A DNA stretch of 64,000 nt. Origin: Phycisphaerae bacterium (GTDB lineage Bacteria; Planctomycetota; Phycisphaerae; UBA1845). Made by a program: the position numbers and the translations under genes. The notes beneath the pieces are model-generated. The model worked only from the letters and a program-made list of their open reading frames with translations. It made no database searches and was not told the origin of the DNA. The DNA is taken from the NCBI GenBank assembly GCA_029260165.1, contig JAJDDT010000089.1, positions 32,519-96,518 of the forward strand. The letters are read 5' to 3'. Shown here in pieces: positions 18,401-27,223 of the stretch; position 1 is the stretch's first letter; the number at the start of each line of letters is the position of its first letter.

Positions 18401-19888
18401 TCAAACACCTACCATCAACAATCCCGCGTCAACAACCCCGATCATCAACTGCACCGTCGTCGACACATGAGGCTGCGACCGCACGATCACAAAACCCAAC
18501 ATCGAACCCAGCGTCAACAACGTCAGCCCCCCAAAACTCGACCGACCAATCGTCCGCCGACCCCACAGCAGGACCAGCAGCAACAACAAATGCACCGTCA
18601 CCGCCGCCGACATCCTGCCAATCGTATCATCCTCAACCGCCACCGACCGCAGCACAGGCCACATCGCCATCAACCCGCCCAATCCGACGGTCATACACGC
18701 CGAAAAGAACGCGTACCGGTGCGTCAACGGAATCAATCTTCCGCCGATCGTCCACGCACGGCCATCATCCAATTGCTGTCGCCATACCCCGCCAATCCAA
18801 ACCCAGAACGCCGTCATGAACGTGAACCCAAACATCATCGCGTTGAATACCACCGGAAACTGCGATCTCAGCGATACCTCCGACAGCGGCGACATCACGA
18901 TACACCCCGTCGCCGCACACATCGTCAACAATCCCAGCGCGACCTCCGCAACACCCGCATGCCAACGAGATCCTGCCAACACAAAAACCGACATCCCAAC
19001 TGCCAACCCACAACAGGTCATCACCATCGCCTGCCTGCGAATCCCCAAACCCGTCGCGTCAAACGGAACCGACACCTGAAACGCCATCAACACCATCATC
19101 AACCCACCGACCACACACGCCGCCGTCCGCATCCCAGGCCAGTCAATTCGCCCGGTAACAAGCAACATCGGATCCACCCTCGCCGCTCGCCAACGACGAT
19201 TGATCCGGTACACCCAAAACGACCCCACAAACCCGCAATGCACCACCGTCAGCTCGATCAACAAACGCAAAGACCAATCGGTCAACACATAACCACCACC
19301 GTCAACATACCGCAGAACACCCCCGCCAACCGAACGCCAAAACACCAACGCAATCGCCAACCCGTAAATCCACGCGACCTGACCCATCTCACGCATCACA
19401 ATCAACCGCACCACGCAGCCAACCGCCAACAACAATACCATGACAGGCACCACCCCACCCACCGAACGTCCCGTCCCATCCCCCATCGGAACCCGCTCCA
19501 GCGTCTCGAGCACCGCCCGAACCACCGAGTCGCCAACCATCACGCACAGCACTACCCCGCCCAGCACCGACAGCGTCAGCGACGACATCCGCGCCGTCTG
19601 ATCCAACAATCGCCAACGCGATACCTCTTTCCACCAACCCAACACGCGCAACCCACCACGAAACACCGACCAACTCGCCGCCAATCCCGCGCACACCAAA
19701 CCCGTCAACGACAGCGCGTCCATCCCATCCGAACAGACCGCCACCCCGATCATCGCCAACCCCGTGTTGGCCATCACACCAAACGCCACCCACGCCTTAA
19801 CAGGGGAAAACCATCGCGTCAGAAACAACGGAAGAACCGCCCCGACCAGCAACACCCCCGCAGGCATACCGATCGACATCAACACCAT
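18401..19888 (-). CDS. Polytopic membrane protein of unknown function
   Basis: 495 residues with roughly 12-14 hydrophobic spans from the first residues (MPAGVLLVGAVLPLFLT) to the end (LMIGVVDAGLLMVGV). The ATG overlaps the stop of the upstream sugar isomerase-like gene (TAATG), and its TGA abuts the WYL regulator start, so it is embedded in an operon. Some spacing, for example an NTGLAMIGVAV stretch, recalls proton-translocating NuoL/M/N-like proteins. I see no conserved Lys/Glu channel pattern that would support that, so no function is assigned. It is Val/Gly/Met-rich and GC-rich. Confidence 0.7.
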   Translation of the reverse strand: MVLMSIGMPAGVLLVGAVLPLFLTRWFSPVKAWVAFGVMANTGLAMIGVAVCSDGMDALSLTGLVCAGLAASWSVFRGGLRVLGWWKEVSRWRLLDQTARMSSLTLSVLGGVVLCVMVGDSVVRAVLETLERVPMGDGTGRSVGGVVPVMVLLLAVGCVVRLIVMREMGQVAWIYGLAIALVFWRSVGGGVLRYVDGGGYVLTDWSLRLLIELTVVHCGFVGSFWVYRINRRWRAARVDPMLLVTGRIDWPGMRTAACVVGGLMMVLMAFQVSVPFDATGLGIRRQAMVMTCCGLAVGMSVFVLAGSRWHAGVAEVALGLLTMCAATGCIVMSPLSEVSLRSQFPVVFNAMMFGFTFMTAFWVWIGGVWRQQLDDGRAWTIGGRLIPLTHRYAFFSACMTVGLGGLMAMWPVLRSVAVEDDTIGRMSAAVTVHLLLLLVLLWGRRTIGRSSFGGLTLLTLGSMLGFVIVRSQPHVSTTVQLMIGVVDAGLLMVGV

Positions 19889-20796
19889 TACGCCCTGGAA
19901 CCCGCCGCCTCGCCAGGCTTCGCCTTGAACAGCGGCTTTTTCTTGTCACCCTTGTAGGCTGTCAGTACCGCTTGTTTTTCAGCCACACGTTCCTTCAGAA
20001 ATGACGCCGCCGCCGGCAACACCGTCTCCGCATCCGCCAACGAGGGTTCCCACAGCCTAGGCCACTCAAACATCAAATATCCGTCGTAACACATCCCGCG
20101 CAGCAGCTCGATCGCCCGACCAACCTCGACGTTCCCCTCACCGAGCATCCTGTATCCACCCCGCATGAATCCCTGGTCGTCAAACTCCGCATCGCAAACA
20201 TGCACCATCCCGATCCTGCTGCCCAACCGTGGCAAACTCACCGTCGGACGATCCAACTGCAACATCGCCGTCGCCAGATTCCAGCACGCCTTTATCCCCG
20301 GGTGCGACACATAATCACACAGAAACCACAAATCCGCACTGTTCGCAAAATCCCCCGCATTCTGAACCAGCACCGTCACCCGTTTTTCACCCGCATAGGG
20401 TGCGATCTTCCCCAACTCCGCTCCAATCCGCGCCAACGCCGACTCCCGCGTGTCACCAGACTGCTTCTCACCCGGAAACATCCGCACGAAAGGACACCCA
20501 AGCCGCGACGCCAGGTCGATGGTCTCGCAAAGCTCCTCCCGCGCGCGGGCGACTTTCCTGCGATCCTTCGAGTCCAGCGTGCAACTCGTCGACAGGCACA
20601 CCAGATCAACCTCCGCCGCCGCGAAAAGCTGTCTGGTCGATTCCGGATTCCCCGCCAGTTCGGGCAGACTCGTCAGGTCCAGACGACCACCGAGACCGCG
20701 AATCTCCACACCCGAAAAACCAAATTCCGCCGCCTTGGCCACAACGGTTCTCAAGTCCCAGCCGGGACACGCCAACGTGCTAAATCCAATCTTCAT
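19888..20796 (-). CDS. Sugar phosphate isomerase/epimerase-like TIM barrel protein
   Basis: 302 residues from the ATG at 20796 (GGAAGAGC upstream); an earlier in-frame start at 20838 is less likely. It starts MKIGFSTLACPGWDLRTVV then EFGFSGVEIRG, the first strands of AP-endonuclease-2-type barrels. Later come VDLVCLSTSC, GCPFVRMFPGE, VLVQNAGDFA, ACWNLATAMLQL, IGMVHVCDAEF and YDGYLMFEWPR, matching the metal-site pattern (Glu, Asp/Asn, His, Glu) with some substitutions. The family isomerises or epimerises keto-sugars in the cytoplasm; the substrate is not inferred. It is first gene of the operon leading to dtd. The C-terminal extension is Lys-rich. Confidence 0.82.
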   Translation of the reverse strand: MKIGFSTLACPGWDLRTVVAKAAEFGFSGVEIRGLGGRLDLTSLPELAGNPESTRQLFAAAEVDLVCLSTSCTLDSKDRRKVARAREELCETIDLASRLGCPFVRMFPGEKQSGDTRESALARIGAELGKIAPYAGEKRVTVLVQNAGDFANSADLWFLCDYVSHPGIKACWNLATAMLQLDRPTVSLPRLGSRIGMVHVCDAEFDDQGFMRGGYRMLGEGNVEVGRAIELLRGMCYDGYLMFEWPRLWEPSLADAETVLPAAASFLKERVAEKQAVLTAYKGDKKKPLFKAKPGEAAGSRA

Positions 20797-20984
20797 CAAT
20801 TCGCTCTTCCGGATCGACCCAAACCACTGCCACCGCAATCTTCAGCCCACATCTGCCGCGAAGCCCAAGGGTATCCCCAACACCCCACGAGTCAACGCCA
20901 TTCTCCTTGACGACCCCGACACGCTCCCTACACTTCCCGGACCAAACGAGCCGTTAAATCACGCGAATTTTTCAGGACAGATTC

Positions 20985-22103
20985 ATGACCACCAGGACCG
21001 ACATCGCCGTCCCACTCGTGGACCTCCGCGCCACCTACCTGCCCATCAGGGATCAGATTTTTGCCGAATTCGAAAACATCTTCGATCGAATGGGCCTTTT
21101 CCTCGGCCGGAATATCCGCGATTTCGAGCGGGAATTTACTTCCTACTGTGACGCCAACTTCGGTCTCGCCTGCTCCAACGGTACCGATGCCCTGACTCTT
21201 GCACTGAAGGCCTTCGATTTTTCACCCGGATTCGAAGCCATCATCCCATCCCACACTTTTTTCGCCACGTTTGAATCCGTCGTCCACGCAGGCGGCGTGC
21301 CCGTCATGATCGACATCGACCCCCAAACCTACTGCATGGACCCCAACCGCATCGCAGAAGCCCTCTCCGACAAAACCGCCGTCATCGTCCCCGTGCACAT
21401 CTACGGTCAGTGCGCAGACATGGACGCCATCAAATCCATCGCCCAAAAACACGATCTGAAAACCATCGAGGACGCCGCCCAGGCCCACGGCTCAGCCTAC
21501 AAAGGACAAAAAGCAGGCTCGCTCGCCGACGCAGCCGCCTTCAGTTTCTACTTCACAAAAAACCTCGGTGCCTTCGGAGAAACGGGTTTCTGTACCGCAG
21601 CCACGGAATCGGTCTTCAAACGCATGCAGCTTCTGCGTCACCACGGACACGCCGGCAAGTTCGAGCACGAAATCATTGGTCACAACCTCCGCCCCGACGA
21701 ACTCCAGGCCGCCATCCTCCGCGCCAAGCTCCCACTCCTCGACGCCAACAACCGAAAACGGCGCGATATCGCCGCCCAATACGACAACGCTTTCGCCGAC
21801 CTCGACATCACCACCCCACACGTCGCCGATCACAACGTCCCCAACCACCACTGCTACGTCATCCAAACCCCAAACCGCGACGACCTCGTTGCCCATCTCG
21901 CTAATCACAACATCGGGACCGGCATCCATTACAAAACACCCGTCCACCACCAACCCGCCATCCGAACCGTTGAGCATCGAGCCCTGCCCATGCCCGTTAC
22001 CGAATCCGTCTGCAATCATTGCCTGACTATCCCATGTTACCCTGAACTCGCAAACAACCAAATCAACCATGTCATTCAGTCTGTCACATGTTTTTTCCAG
22101 TGA
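20985..22103 (+). CDS. DegT/DnrJ/EryC1/StrS family aminotransferase
   Basis: 372 residues from the ATG at 20985, with AGGACAG upstream. The PLP pattern is intact: GTDALTLALKAF, PVHIYGQCADMDAI, EDAAQAHGSAYKGQ, and the Schiff-base Lys192 in FYFTKNLGAFGE. HHGHAGKFEH and GHNLRPDELQAAILR complete the family. These enzymes transfer an amino group to a keto-sugar nucleotide for surface polysaccharide or antibiotic sugars. No sugar-nucleotide partner lies beside it. It is divergent from the sugar isomerase-like operon, with 188 bases between starts, so the two could share regulation. Confidence 0.9.
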   Translation: MTTRTDIAVPLVDLRATYLPIRDQIFAEFENIFDRMGLFLGRNIRDFEREFTSYCDANFGLACSNGTDALTLALKAFDFSPGFEAIIPSHTFFATFESVVHAGGVPVMIDIDPQTYCMDPNRIAEALSDKTAVIVPVHIYGQCADMDAIKSIAQKHDLKTIEDAAQAHGSAYKGQKAGSLADAAAFSFYFTKNLGAFGETGFCTAATESVFKRMQLLRHHGHAGKFEHEIIGHNLRPDELQAAILRAKLPLLDANNRKRRDIAAQYDNAFADLDITTPHVADHNVPNHHCYVIQTPNRDDLVAHLANHNIGTGIHYKTPVHHQPAIRTVEHRALPMPVTESVCNHCLTIPCYPELANNQINHVIQSVTCFFQ

Positions 22104-22517
22104 ATAAAACAACACCTCACCAACACAGCAACACGCGATAAATATCAATACTTCCCATATTGACTTGGGAAAATCACCAGGACGCTTGTAAAGACCAAAC
22201 GGATCGTTACAATCGTCACTGTATATTGTGCGCTGTCATTCGCAACAGATGTCTGCGCTGCAGATTTGCGTACAGCACCGCCCGTTTGGTGAATTAGCCG
22301 TGTTTGTGGATGCGGCAAGGCGTATCACCGGTCGTCCCGGGGCAGGTCTTTTGGACGTGGAAAAGAACAAACGGGGTGATTCAAGCTGTTCGGTGAAAAC
22401 CGCTACCTCGATAGTTCAAATAGCGGACCTAGGGTATTTAGATATAATAGTGATTTTAGGGCGAATAGGCGAGTGCCGTGCCCCAAACAGTTTGGATCAA
22501 GTTAGAAGGAGAGTCCC
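22104..22517. other. AT-richer intergenic region
   Basis: 414 bases. Open frames here look non-coding (low-complexity, no ribosome site, running into the next gene). It carries a short hairpin (TTCCCA/TGGGAA near 22147-22170) soon after the aminotransferase stop, and a TATAAT near its end. Confidence 0.5.
22443..22448 (+). promoter_or_regulatory. Candidate -10 box (TATAAT)
   Basis: TATAAT in TTTAGATATAATAGTG, 70 bases before the ATG at 22518. No convincing -35 box is present at standard spacing. The region is less GC-rich than its surroundings, which supports promoter use. Confidence 0.35.
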
Positions 22518-23930
22518 ATGAGAGTGAAATCGATGTCGGGAGTCAGTCCGTTGTGTTTTGTATTTGCGCTCGCAAGTGCGCCGGTCATCGGCCAGAGCGT
22601 GTACATCGTACCGCAGGGTGAAGACCCGCGAACCCCTCCGTACAACATTACCGCCAAGGGCGGTGATGTGCTCAGGCTCGAAGTCTGGATCGATGATATT
22701 CCAGCGCCGGGTTTGCGTGAGTGGAAGGTTGCGCTGCCCTGCACGGCGGATAACGGCGTAGCTGGGAGGATCAGCTACGCCGGGGGCAACCTGACGACGG
22801 AGGATCAGCATCTGGAGTATGTCTTTTCGGGCCTCACACCCATCGTGACGGGCGACGCTTCCGGTAAGTGCCCCACGGCTGCGATCGCAGATCTTCCATA
22901 TGCCTTGCGCGGGGTCGGTTCCGCAAACAGCGTCGTTTCATCGGTGCCGAAACTGATGGCCAGTTTTGCCTATAAAGTCTCTTCCAATGCGGAGGGCGTG
23001 TTTAGTTTAGAGCCTGTGGCGGGTACCTGCCTCGGGGCGGGATCCTACTTTCGCGAGGGTACGGGAGGTTGCTTCAGCGCGGTGAGCTACCTGCCAATAA
23101 AGATCAACGTCCCGAGCGGAAGCTGTTGCATCGACCAGGGTTGCAACCAAACCTGTCAGATCGCAACGGAATCCGCATGTGACGGTCTGGATGGCCTGTT
23201 CTCGGCCAATGCCGATTGTCTGGCTGGTTGTCCGTGCGTGACAAACTCACATTGTGACGACGGAGACTCATGCACCCGGGACATTTGCACGAGCGGAGTC
23301 TGCTCTAATCCGAGCGGCACTATGTACGGGGACATTGCCCCGTGCGGCGGGGACGGTTTTGTCAACCTGTTCGATCTTCTTGCCATGCAGGATGCCTTGT
23401 TCGGTGCCAATCCGCTTTGTCCTGTGTGTGATGGTTCCGGTGGCGAATGCGGAGCGACTCCCGTTCCGGTCGATTTGGGCACCATTGCCCCGGATCGTTT
23501 CAATCTTGTTGCGATCGGGAAATTCCATCGAAAGGGCAGTTCGCACAGCGTGGACGTTTTTGCCCGGGATATCGAGAATGTGCAAAACTATTCAATATCG
23601 GTCGGGGTTTCCGGTGGTGATTTCGGCGAATTGACACTGGAGTCCGCCGGGGTCGACCAACTGCGGTCTGACTATATCTTCGCCCGGGAGGGCAGTTATT
23701 ACCTCCTGGTAGACAAGGCCGGCGCTAGAATCGACGCGATTCAGGTGGGCGGTCCCGTGACGACCGAGGGGCCTGTCTACCTCGGAACATTTACGTTCCG
23801 CTCATCGTCAGACGCCACCGGTGCGTTTCGTGTGAGTCTGCACACGGATGACGGACGAATGTTGACAACTTCCGCAGTTAAATTCGACGCCGAGTCGTCA
23901 GAAGCAACCGCGATCATCAACATTCGCTGA
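22518..23930 (+). CDS. Exported protein with two cohesin-like domains around Cys-rich and dockerin-like segments
   Basis: 470 residues; AGAAGGAG precedes the ATG by 6 bases, a very strong site. The signal peptide is LCFVFALASAPVIG. Residues ~25-190 are beta-rich with GGDVLRLEVWIDDI and LMASFAYKVSSNAEGVFSLEP, cohesin-like. A Cys-rich module follows (GSCCIDQGCNQTCQIATESAC, CVTNSHCDDGDSCTRDIC), then an Asp/Gly loop with FVNLFDLLAMQDALFG, dockerin-like. Residues ~330-470 form a second cohesin-like domain ending LGTFTFRSSSDATGAFRVSL. It probably acts outside the cell in protein-protein contacts; no enzyme motif. The same combination occurs in the 46166-51250 protein. Downstream is a strong hairpin at 23964-24004. 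Confidence 0.75.
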   Translation: MRVKSMSGVSPLCFVFALASAPVIGQSVYIVPQGEDPRTPPYNITAKGGDVLRLEVWIDDIPAPGLREWKVALPCTADNGVAGRISYAGGNLTTEDQHLEYVFSGLTPIVTGDASGKCPTAAIADLPYALRGVGSANSVVSSVPKLMASFAYKVSSNAEGVFSLEPVAGTCLGAGSYFREGTGGCFSAVSYLPIKINVPSGSCCIDQGCNQTCQIATESACDGLDGLFSANADCLAGCPCVTNSHCDDGDSCTRDICTSGVCSNPSGTMYGDIAPCGGDGFVNLFDLLAMQDALFGANPLCPVCDGSGGECGATPVPVDLGTIAPDRFNLVAIGKFHRKGSSHSVDVFARDIENVQNYSISVGVSGGDFGELTLESAGVDQLRSDYIFAREGSYYLLVDKAGARIDAIQVGGPVTTEGPVYLGTFTFRSSSDATGAFRVSLHTDDGRMLTTSAVKFDAESSEATAIINIR

Positions 23931-23963
23931 TCGAAACAGCAACGTCATCAAGACGCGTTTTTC

Positions 23964-24004
23964 GCAAGCCGTCCGTCGACGATTCTGCTCGACGGGTGGC
24001 TTGC
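23964..24004 (+). other. Long hairpin after 22518-23930 gene
   Basis: GCAAGCC-gt-CCGTCGA (23964-23979) pairs with TCGACGG-gt-GGCTTGC (23989-24004), a 16-pair stem with two G-T pairs and a 9-base loop. It begins 33 bases after the stop codon. No T-run follows on the + strand, so it may be a stem that ends or protects the 3' end of the transcript without a classic U-tract. Confidence 0.55.
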
Positions 24005-24134
24005 TGCTTCATACCACGACAGGGGGGATTCCGACCGGAAAAACACTTCCCGATTGGCCTGTTTTGAGCTACGCTGGACGGCGCGACGGATCGATCCGCC
24101 GTGACACTTCGTCCCAGTGAGCAGGAGCACAAAC

Positions 24135-24590
24135 ATGGACCGCGAAGCCATCCACCAGCAAATTCAGATTGAACAGGATCTGCTTCGTCACGTCGTCGAC
24201 GCCCTTCGAGCAGCCGTCAACTGGTCCGCGGTTGATGAGGGTGTCACGCGGAAAATTTCAACGGTTCGGTTTCTCGCCGAAACGTTGCAGCGACACACGC
24301 AGCGTCTCTGGGCCATCCACGAGTATGACGGGTACATGTCCTTCATCATCCAGACCGCCCCTGAAATGACGCACACCGTCGAAGGGCTTAAGAGAGAGCA
24401 CGAGAAATTCCGTCAGCGTGTCCAGCAACTCGTTCTGCGGCTTGAAAAAACGTCTGACACGAATGAGCGAAGCGTCAGTGATGCGATTGACCTCACTCGC
24501 AAGGTCCTCGATGAATACGAAACCCTCAACGCCGACGAACTGAAACTGATCCTGGACACCTTTCTCCGCGACACCGGAGGCGAGGGCTGA
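24135..24590 (+). CDS. Hemerythrin-like four-helix protein
   Basis: 151 residues from the ATG at 24135 with AGGAG at 8 bases; an in-frame ATG at 24117 has no such site. The protein is entirely helical and charged. The His/Glu spacing resembles the HHE/hemerythrin fold: HQQIQIEQDLLRHVVDALR, LQRHTQRLWAIHEYDGYM, LKREHEKFRQRVQQLVLRL. That suggests a di-iron site for oxygen, NO or redox sensing in the cytoplasm, but the ligand set is inferred by eye. It ends 250 bases before a tetraheme cytochrome gene, a plausible redox context. The same reading frame stays open beyond the TGA (see 24654-24773). Confidence 0.6.
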   Translation: MDREAIHQQIQIEQDLLRHVVDALRAAVNWSAVDEGVTRKISTVRFLAETLQRHTQRLWAIHEYDGYMSFIIQTAPEMTHTVEGLKREHEKFRQRVQQLVLRLEKTSDTNERSVSDAIDLTRKVLDEYETLNADELKLILDTFLRDTGGEG

Positions 24591-24653
24591 ACGATCGGAC
24601 CGAATCCGGAACTCGCCGAACCCATATGGGCGTGGAAGTGTCCGGCCGGCGTT

Positions 24654-24773
24654 ATGAGTCCGACGACCGTCGAGGCCTACACCTATTTCGTGGATGTCGA
24701 AACCGGTGCACTCATCACCATCCAGGACAACTTCGCCGGCGGCGAACTTGAAAACTCCGCCTGCCTCCCCTAG
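24654..24773 (+). CDS. Possible small protein or 3' remnant in frame with the hemerythrin-like gene
   Basis: 39 residues from an ATG at 24654 (MSPTTVEAYTYFVDV..., ending ENSACLP). The translation looks protein-like: balanced, with Glu/Thr/Phe alternation. The frame is the same as that of the gene ending at 24590, and after its TGA 60 sense codons run without another stop before TAG at 24771-24773. The upstream part also reads well (NPELAEPIWAWKCPAG). No ribosome site is obvious before the ATG. It could be a small gene, a decayed remnant, or part of a longer frame interrupted by a TGA mutation or sequencing error. Confidence 0.3.
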   Translation: MSPTTVEAYTYFVDVETGALITIQDNFAGGELENSACLP

Positions 24774-24840
24774 TCTACCCGTGCGACTGGTTTAAGATGG
24801 CACCGGCCGGATGGCTTACCAAACTGTCTGGAGGACAAAC

Positions 24841-25518
24841 ATGTACAAAAATTCGATCGTCGTTGCGTGCTCAACCGTGGCTGTTGTGGGTTTTTGCTGG
24901 ATATTGGCGCAATCGGCACAGGCTGATCCGAATGTCGCGCCGCACTTACTTGCCCGGGCAGCCATGGGAGCAGGTGCACAGGGTGGGGCTTCCGGCGATG
25001 CCCACGCGTACGTCGGAACCCGGGGCTGCAAGAAGTGTCACAGCAATTATGCGCGTTCGTGGAAGACAACGCCTCATGCGAGCGCGTTCGACGTGTTGAA
25101 GCCAGGTGAGCGTGCCGAGGCCAAGACAAAAGCAGGGCTTGATACCGAAAAAGACTACACGACAGACGCGAAATGCCTTCCCTGTCACACGACCGGATAT
25201 GGGAAGCCGGGCGGATACGTCATCCCAGACATGGACGACAAGAAATCCGTGCGGGCCGCCAAAAAGCTGGAGAACATCGGATGCGAGATGTGTCACGGCC
25301 CCGGCGAGAAGTACGCGGAGTTATTCTCCGAGATTTTGAAATCGGGTCGCAAGTACAAGACCGAGGAACTTCGCGCATTGGGGTTGGCGGAGATTTCCGA
25401 GTCCACCTGTACCGCCTGCCATAACAAGGACAACCCGACCTACAAACCGTTCGACTACGAAGAGCGTTTGAAAGTCGGAGTGCACGATCAGCATCCGCTC
25501 AAGCAACGCAAGGAATAG
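24841..25518 (+). CDS. Periplasmic tetraheme c-type cytochrome
   Basis: 225 residues from the ATG at 24841 with GGAGG 6 bases before. Signal peptide VAVVGFCWILAQSAQA. Four CxxCH sites: CKKCH at 63-67, CLPCH at 112-116, CEMCH at 148-152, CTACH at 190-194. GYVGT-like entry (YVGTRGCKKCH), the middle block TTGYGKPGGYV and MCHGPGEKY resemble the cytochrome c554/multiheme family that shuttles electrons in the periplasm. The final tail is short and charged. It is followed by a hairpin terminator (25604-25643). The nearby hemerythrin-like gene may share the redox theme. The physiological donor and acceptor are unknown. Confidence 0.9.
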   Translation: MYKNSIVVACSTVAVVGFCWILAQSAQADPNVAPHLLARAAMGAGAQGGASGDAHAYVGTRGCKKCHSNYARSWKTTPHASAFDVLKPGERAEAKTKAGLDTEKDYTTDAKCLPCHTTGYGKPGGYVIPDMDDKKSVRAAKKLENIGCEMCHGPGEKYAELFSEILKSGRKYKTEELRALGLAEISESTCTACHNKDNPTYKPFDYEERLKVGVHDQHPLKQRKE

Positions 25519-25603
25519 ACATTCCAGACGAAATTCGGGTATCGCCTGGGACCGTCCCGAATCCCGCCCGATCAGTCCAACACGTTCGCAACCCGTCAGA
25601 AAC

Positions 25604-25643
25604 AGGCCACGCGGAGCGATTCGCCCTGCGTGGCCTTCCTATT
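25604..25643 (+). terminator. Probable intrinsic terminator of the cytochrome gene
   Basis: AGGCCACGC (25604-25612) pairs with GCGTGGCCT (25628-25636); the 15-base loop can itself form a GCG-ATT-CGC stem. TTCCTATT follows, a moderate U-rich tail. It lies 86 bases after the stop at 25518. Confidence 0.7.
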
Positions 25644-25753
25644 GGACGTCAGATTGACCCAACTTGTCTGCAGGAAACCGCCGTTTGAAGGCATCGAGTC
25701 GTTACAATGCACCGACGGCGATTTGACGCTGTTCGACAGGTGATCCGAGGCCC

Positions 25754-27067
25754 ATGAACCGACGCAGCCCCATAAGAGCGGCCACACGACTGGCAATCGC
25801 CCTTGCCCTTTGCCATCAATCCCAAGTGATTGCAGACGACCTCATTCCACCGCTGAACATCCACGTCGTAGGCCAATGGGACCAGCACCCACCTGATTAT
25901 GTCGCCGCCGACGTCTGGGCGGACGACCGCGGATACGCCTACGTCTGCAATCGACGAGGGGCCACCATCGACATCATGGACATCCGCAATCTGTCCGATC
26001 CCACCCTCGTCACCACCTATCAGATCCCGCCACCCAACCAGTTCGCCTTCGCCAAGGACGTCAAATACCAGGATGGACTCATGTTCGTCGGCCTCGACAG
26101 TGACGGAAACGACGGCTGCCAGATCGTCGACGTTCGCGACCCCGCGAATCCAACCCACCTCGTCAACATCCGCATCCCGGGATTTTCCGACGTTCACAAC
26201 CTCTTCGTCGAGGGCAACCATCTCTACCTCGCCGACGGCAGATCACCCGAACTCGCCGTTGTCGATCTCACAAACTTCGACCCCGACAACCCACCCGCCG
26301 AAACCATTACCGATCCCCAATGGCTCGTCACCAACATCGGCGTCAACTTCGTCCACGACGTCACCGTTCAGGATGGCCGAGCCTACCTCGCCGCATGGGA
26401 CAGCGGACTGTGGATCTACGACGTCACCGACATCGCCAACCAGCCGCCCCGGTTCATCGCCAACGCACCCGGCGACTCCACCCACGCATGTTGGCCAACA
26501 CGTGACGGACGATGGATCGTCACCAACGAGGAACGCTCTAACGGAGGACCGGTCAAGCTCTACGAATACACCGAACCCCAAGGCCTCCCCACCCTCACGC
26601 ACACCTTCACCTTCTCAATCCCGACCGACCAGGCCCCAAGCTCGCACAACGTTTATGTCATCGGATACCGCGCCTACTGCGCATGGTACAACCGCGGGCT
26701 GATGGCCTTCGACATCAATCCCGAATCCAAATCACTCGATCTCGTTGCACACCACGACACCTCCACCCAAACCGGAAGTTTCCTCGGAGCGTGGGGCGTC
26801 TACCCGTTCAATGGCAGGGACCAGGTCCTTGTCTCCGACAAACAATCCCAGTTCTGGATATTCGACGTCAGGATCCCCGGCTCAGGAGACTTCGACGGCG
26901 ACGCTGACAACGACATCCTCGACTACAGCGCCCTCACCCGCTGCCTTACCAACGACGGCACCCCATACGCCTACCCATCCTGCGAAACCCTCGATTTCGA
27001 CAATGATAACGACGTCGACCTGACCGACTACGCCGAACTGCGTTCCCAACAAACCGGCCCGAGGTAG
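25754..27067 (+). CDS. LVIVD-repeat exported protein with dockerin-like end
   Basis: 437 residues. Signal peptide (RLAIALALCHQSQVIA) then a beta-propeller-like body with LVIVD-type repeats (YAYVCNRRGATIDIMDIRN, GNHLYLADGRSPELAVVDL, GRAYLAAWDSGLWIYDV, IGYRAYCAWYNRGLMAFDI, GRDQVLVSDKQSQFWIFDV), one blade about every 45 residues. The last ~60 residues have two Asp loops (GDFDGDADNDILDYSAL and DFDNDNDVDLTDYAEL), dockerin-like. LVIVD proteins are exported surface proteins of unknown biochemical role. GAGG precedes the ATG. A 156-base gap separates it from the next gene, so independent expression is possible. Confidence 0.8.
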   Translation: MNRRSPIRAATRLAIALALCHQSQVIADDLIPPLNIHVVGQWDQHPPDYVAADVWADDRGYAYVCNRRGATIDIMDIRNLSDPTLVTTYQIPPPNQFAFAKDVKYQDGLMFVGLDSDGNDGCQIVDVRDPANPTHLVNIRIPGFSDVHNLFVEGNHLYLADGRSPELAVVDLTNFDPDNPPAETITDPQWLVTNIGVNFVHDVTVQDGRAYLAAWDSGLWIYDVTDIANQPPRFIANAPGDSTHACWPTRDGRWIVTNEERSNGGPVKLYEYTEPQGLPTLTHTFTFSIPTDQAPSSHNVYVIGYRAYCAWYNRGLMAFDINPESKSLDLVAHHDTSTQTGSFLGAWGVYPFNGRDQVLVSDKQSQFWIFDVRIPGSGDFDGDADNDILDYSALTRCLTNDGTPYAYPSCETLDFDNDNDVDLTDYAELRSQQTGPR

Positions 27068-27223
27068 AATCAGGAAAAATCGCGAACGTCGCGTCTCGCT
27101 TCCTAGAGTCGAGAAATTCAAGGATAGATTTTCCCGAAAGGGCTTGGTCCCCACCCCCACCCACGATACGATGGCGTTCCCATGTCTGATTATCGGTCGA
27201 AGGCTCGCCTCGAGGAGTAAGCG

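Noticed and set aside
18275..19957. 560-codon + strand frame
   Set aside because: His/Arg/Pro/Gln-rich antisense shadow of the WYL regulator and membrane protein genes.
22228..22521. 97-codon + strand frame upstream of the 22518 gene
   Set aside because: Overlaps the strong ribosome site and start of the next gene and lacks its own site; low-complexity composition.
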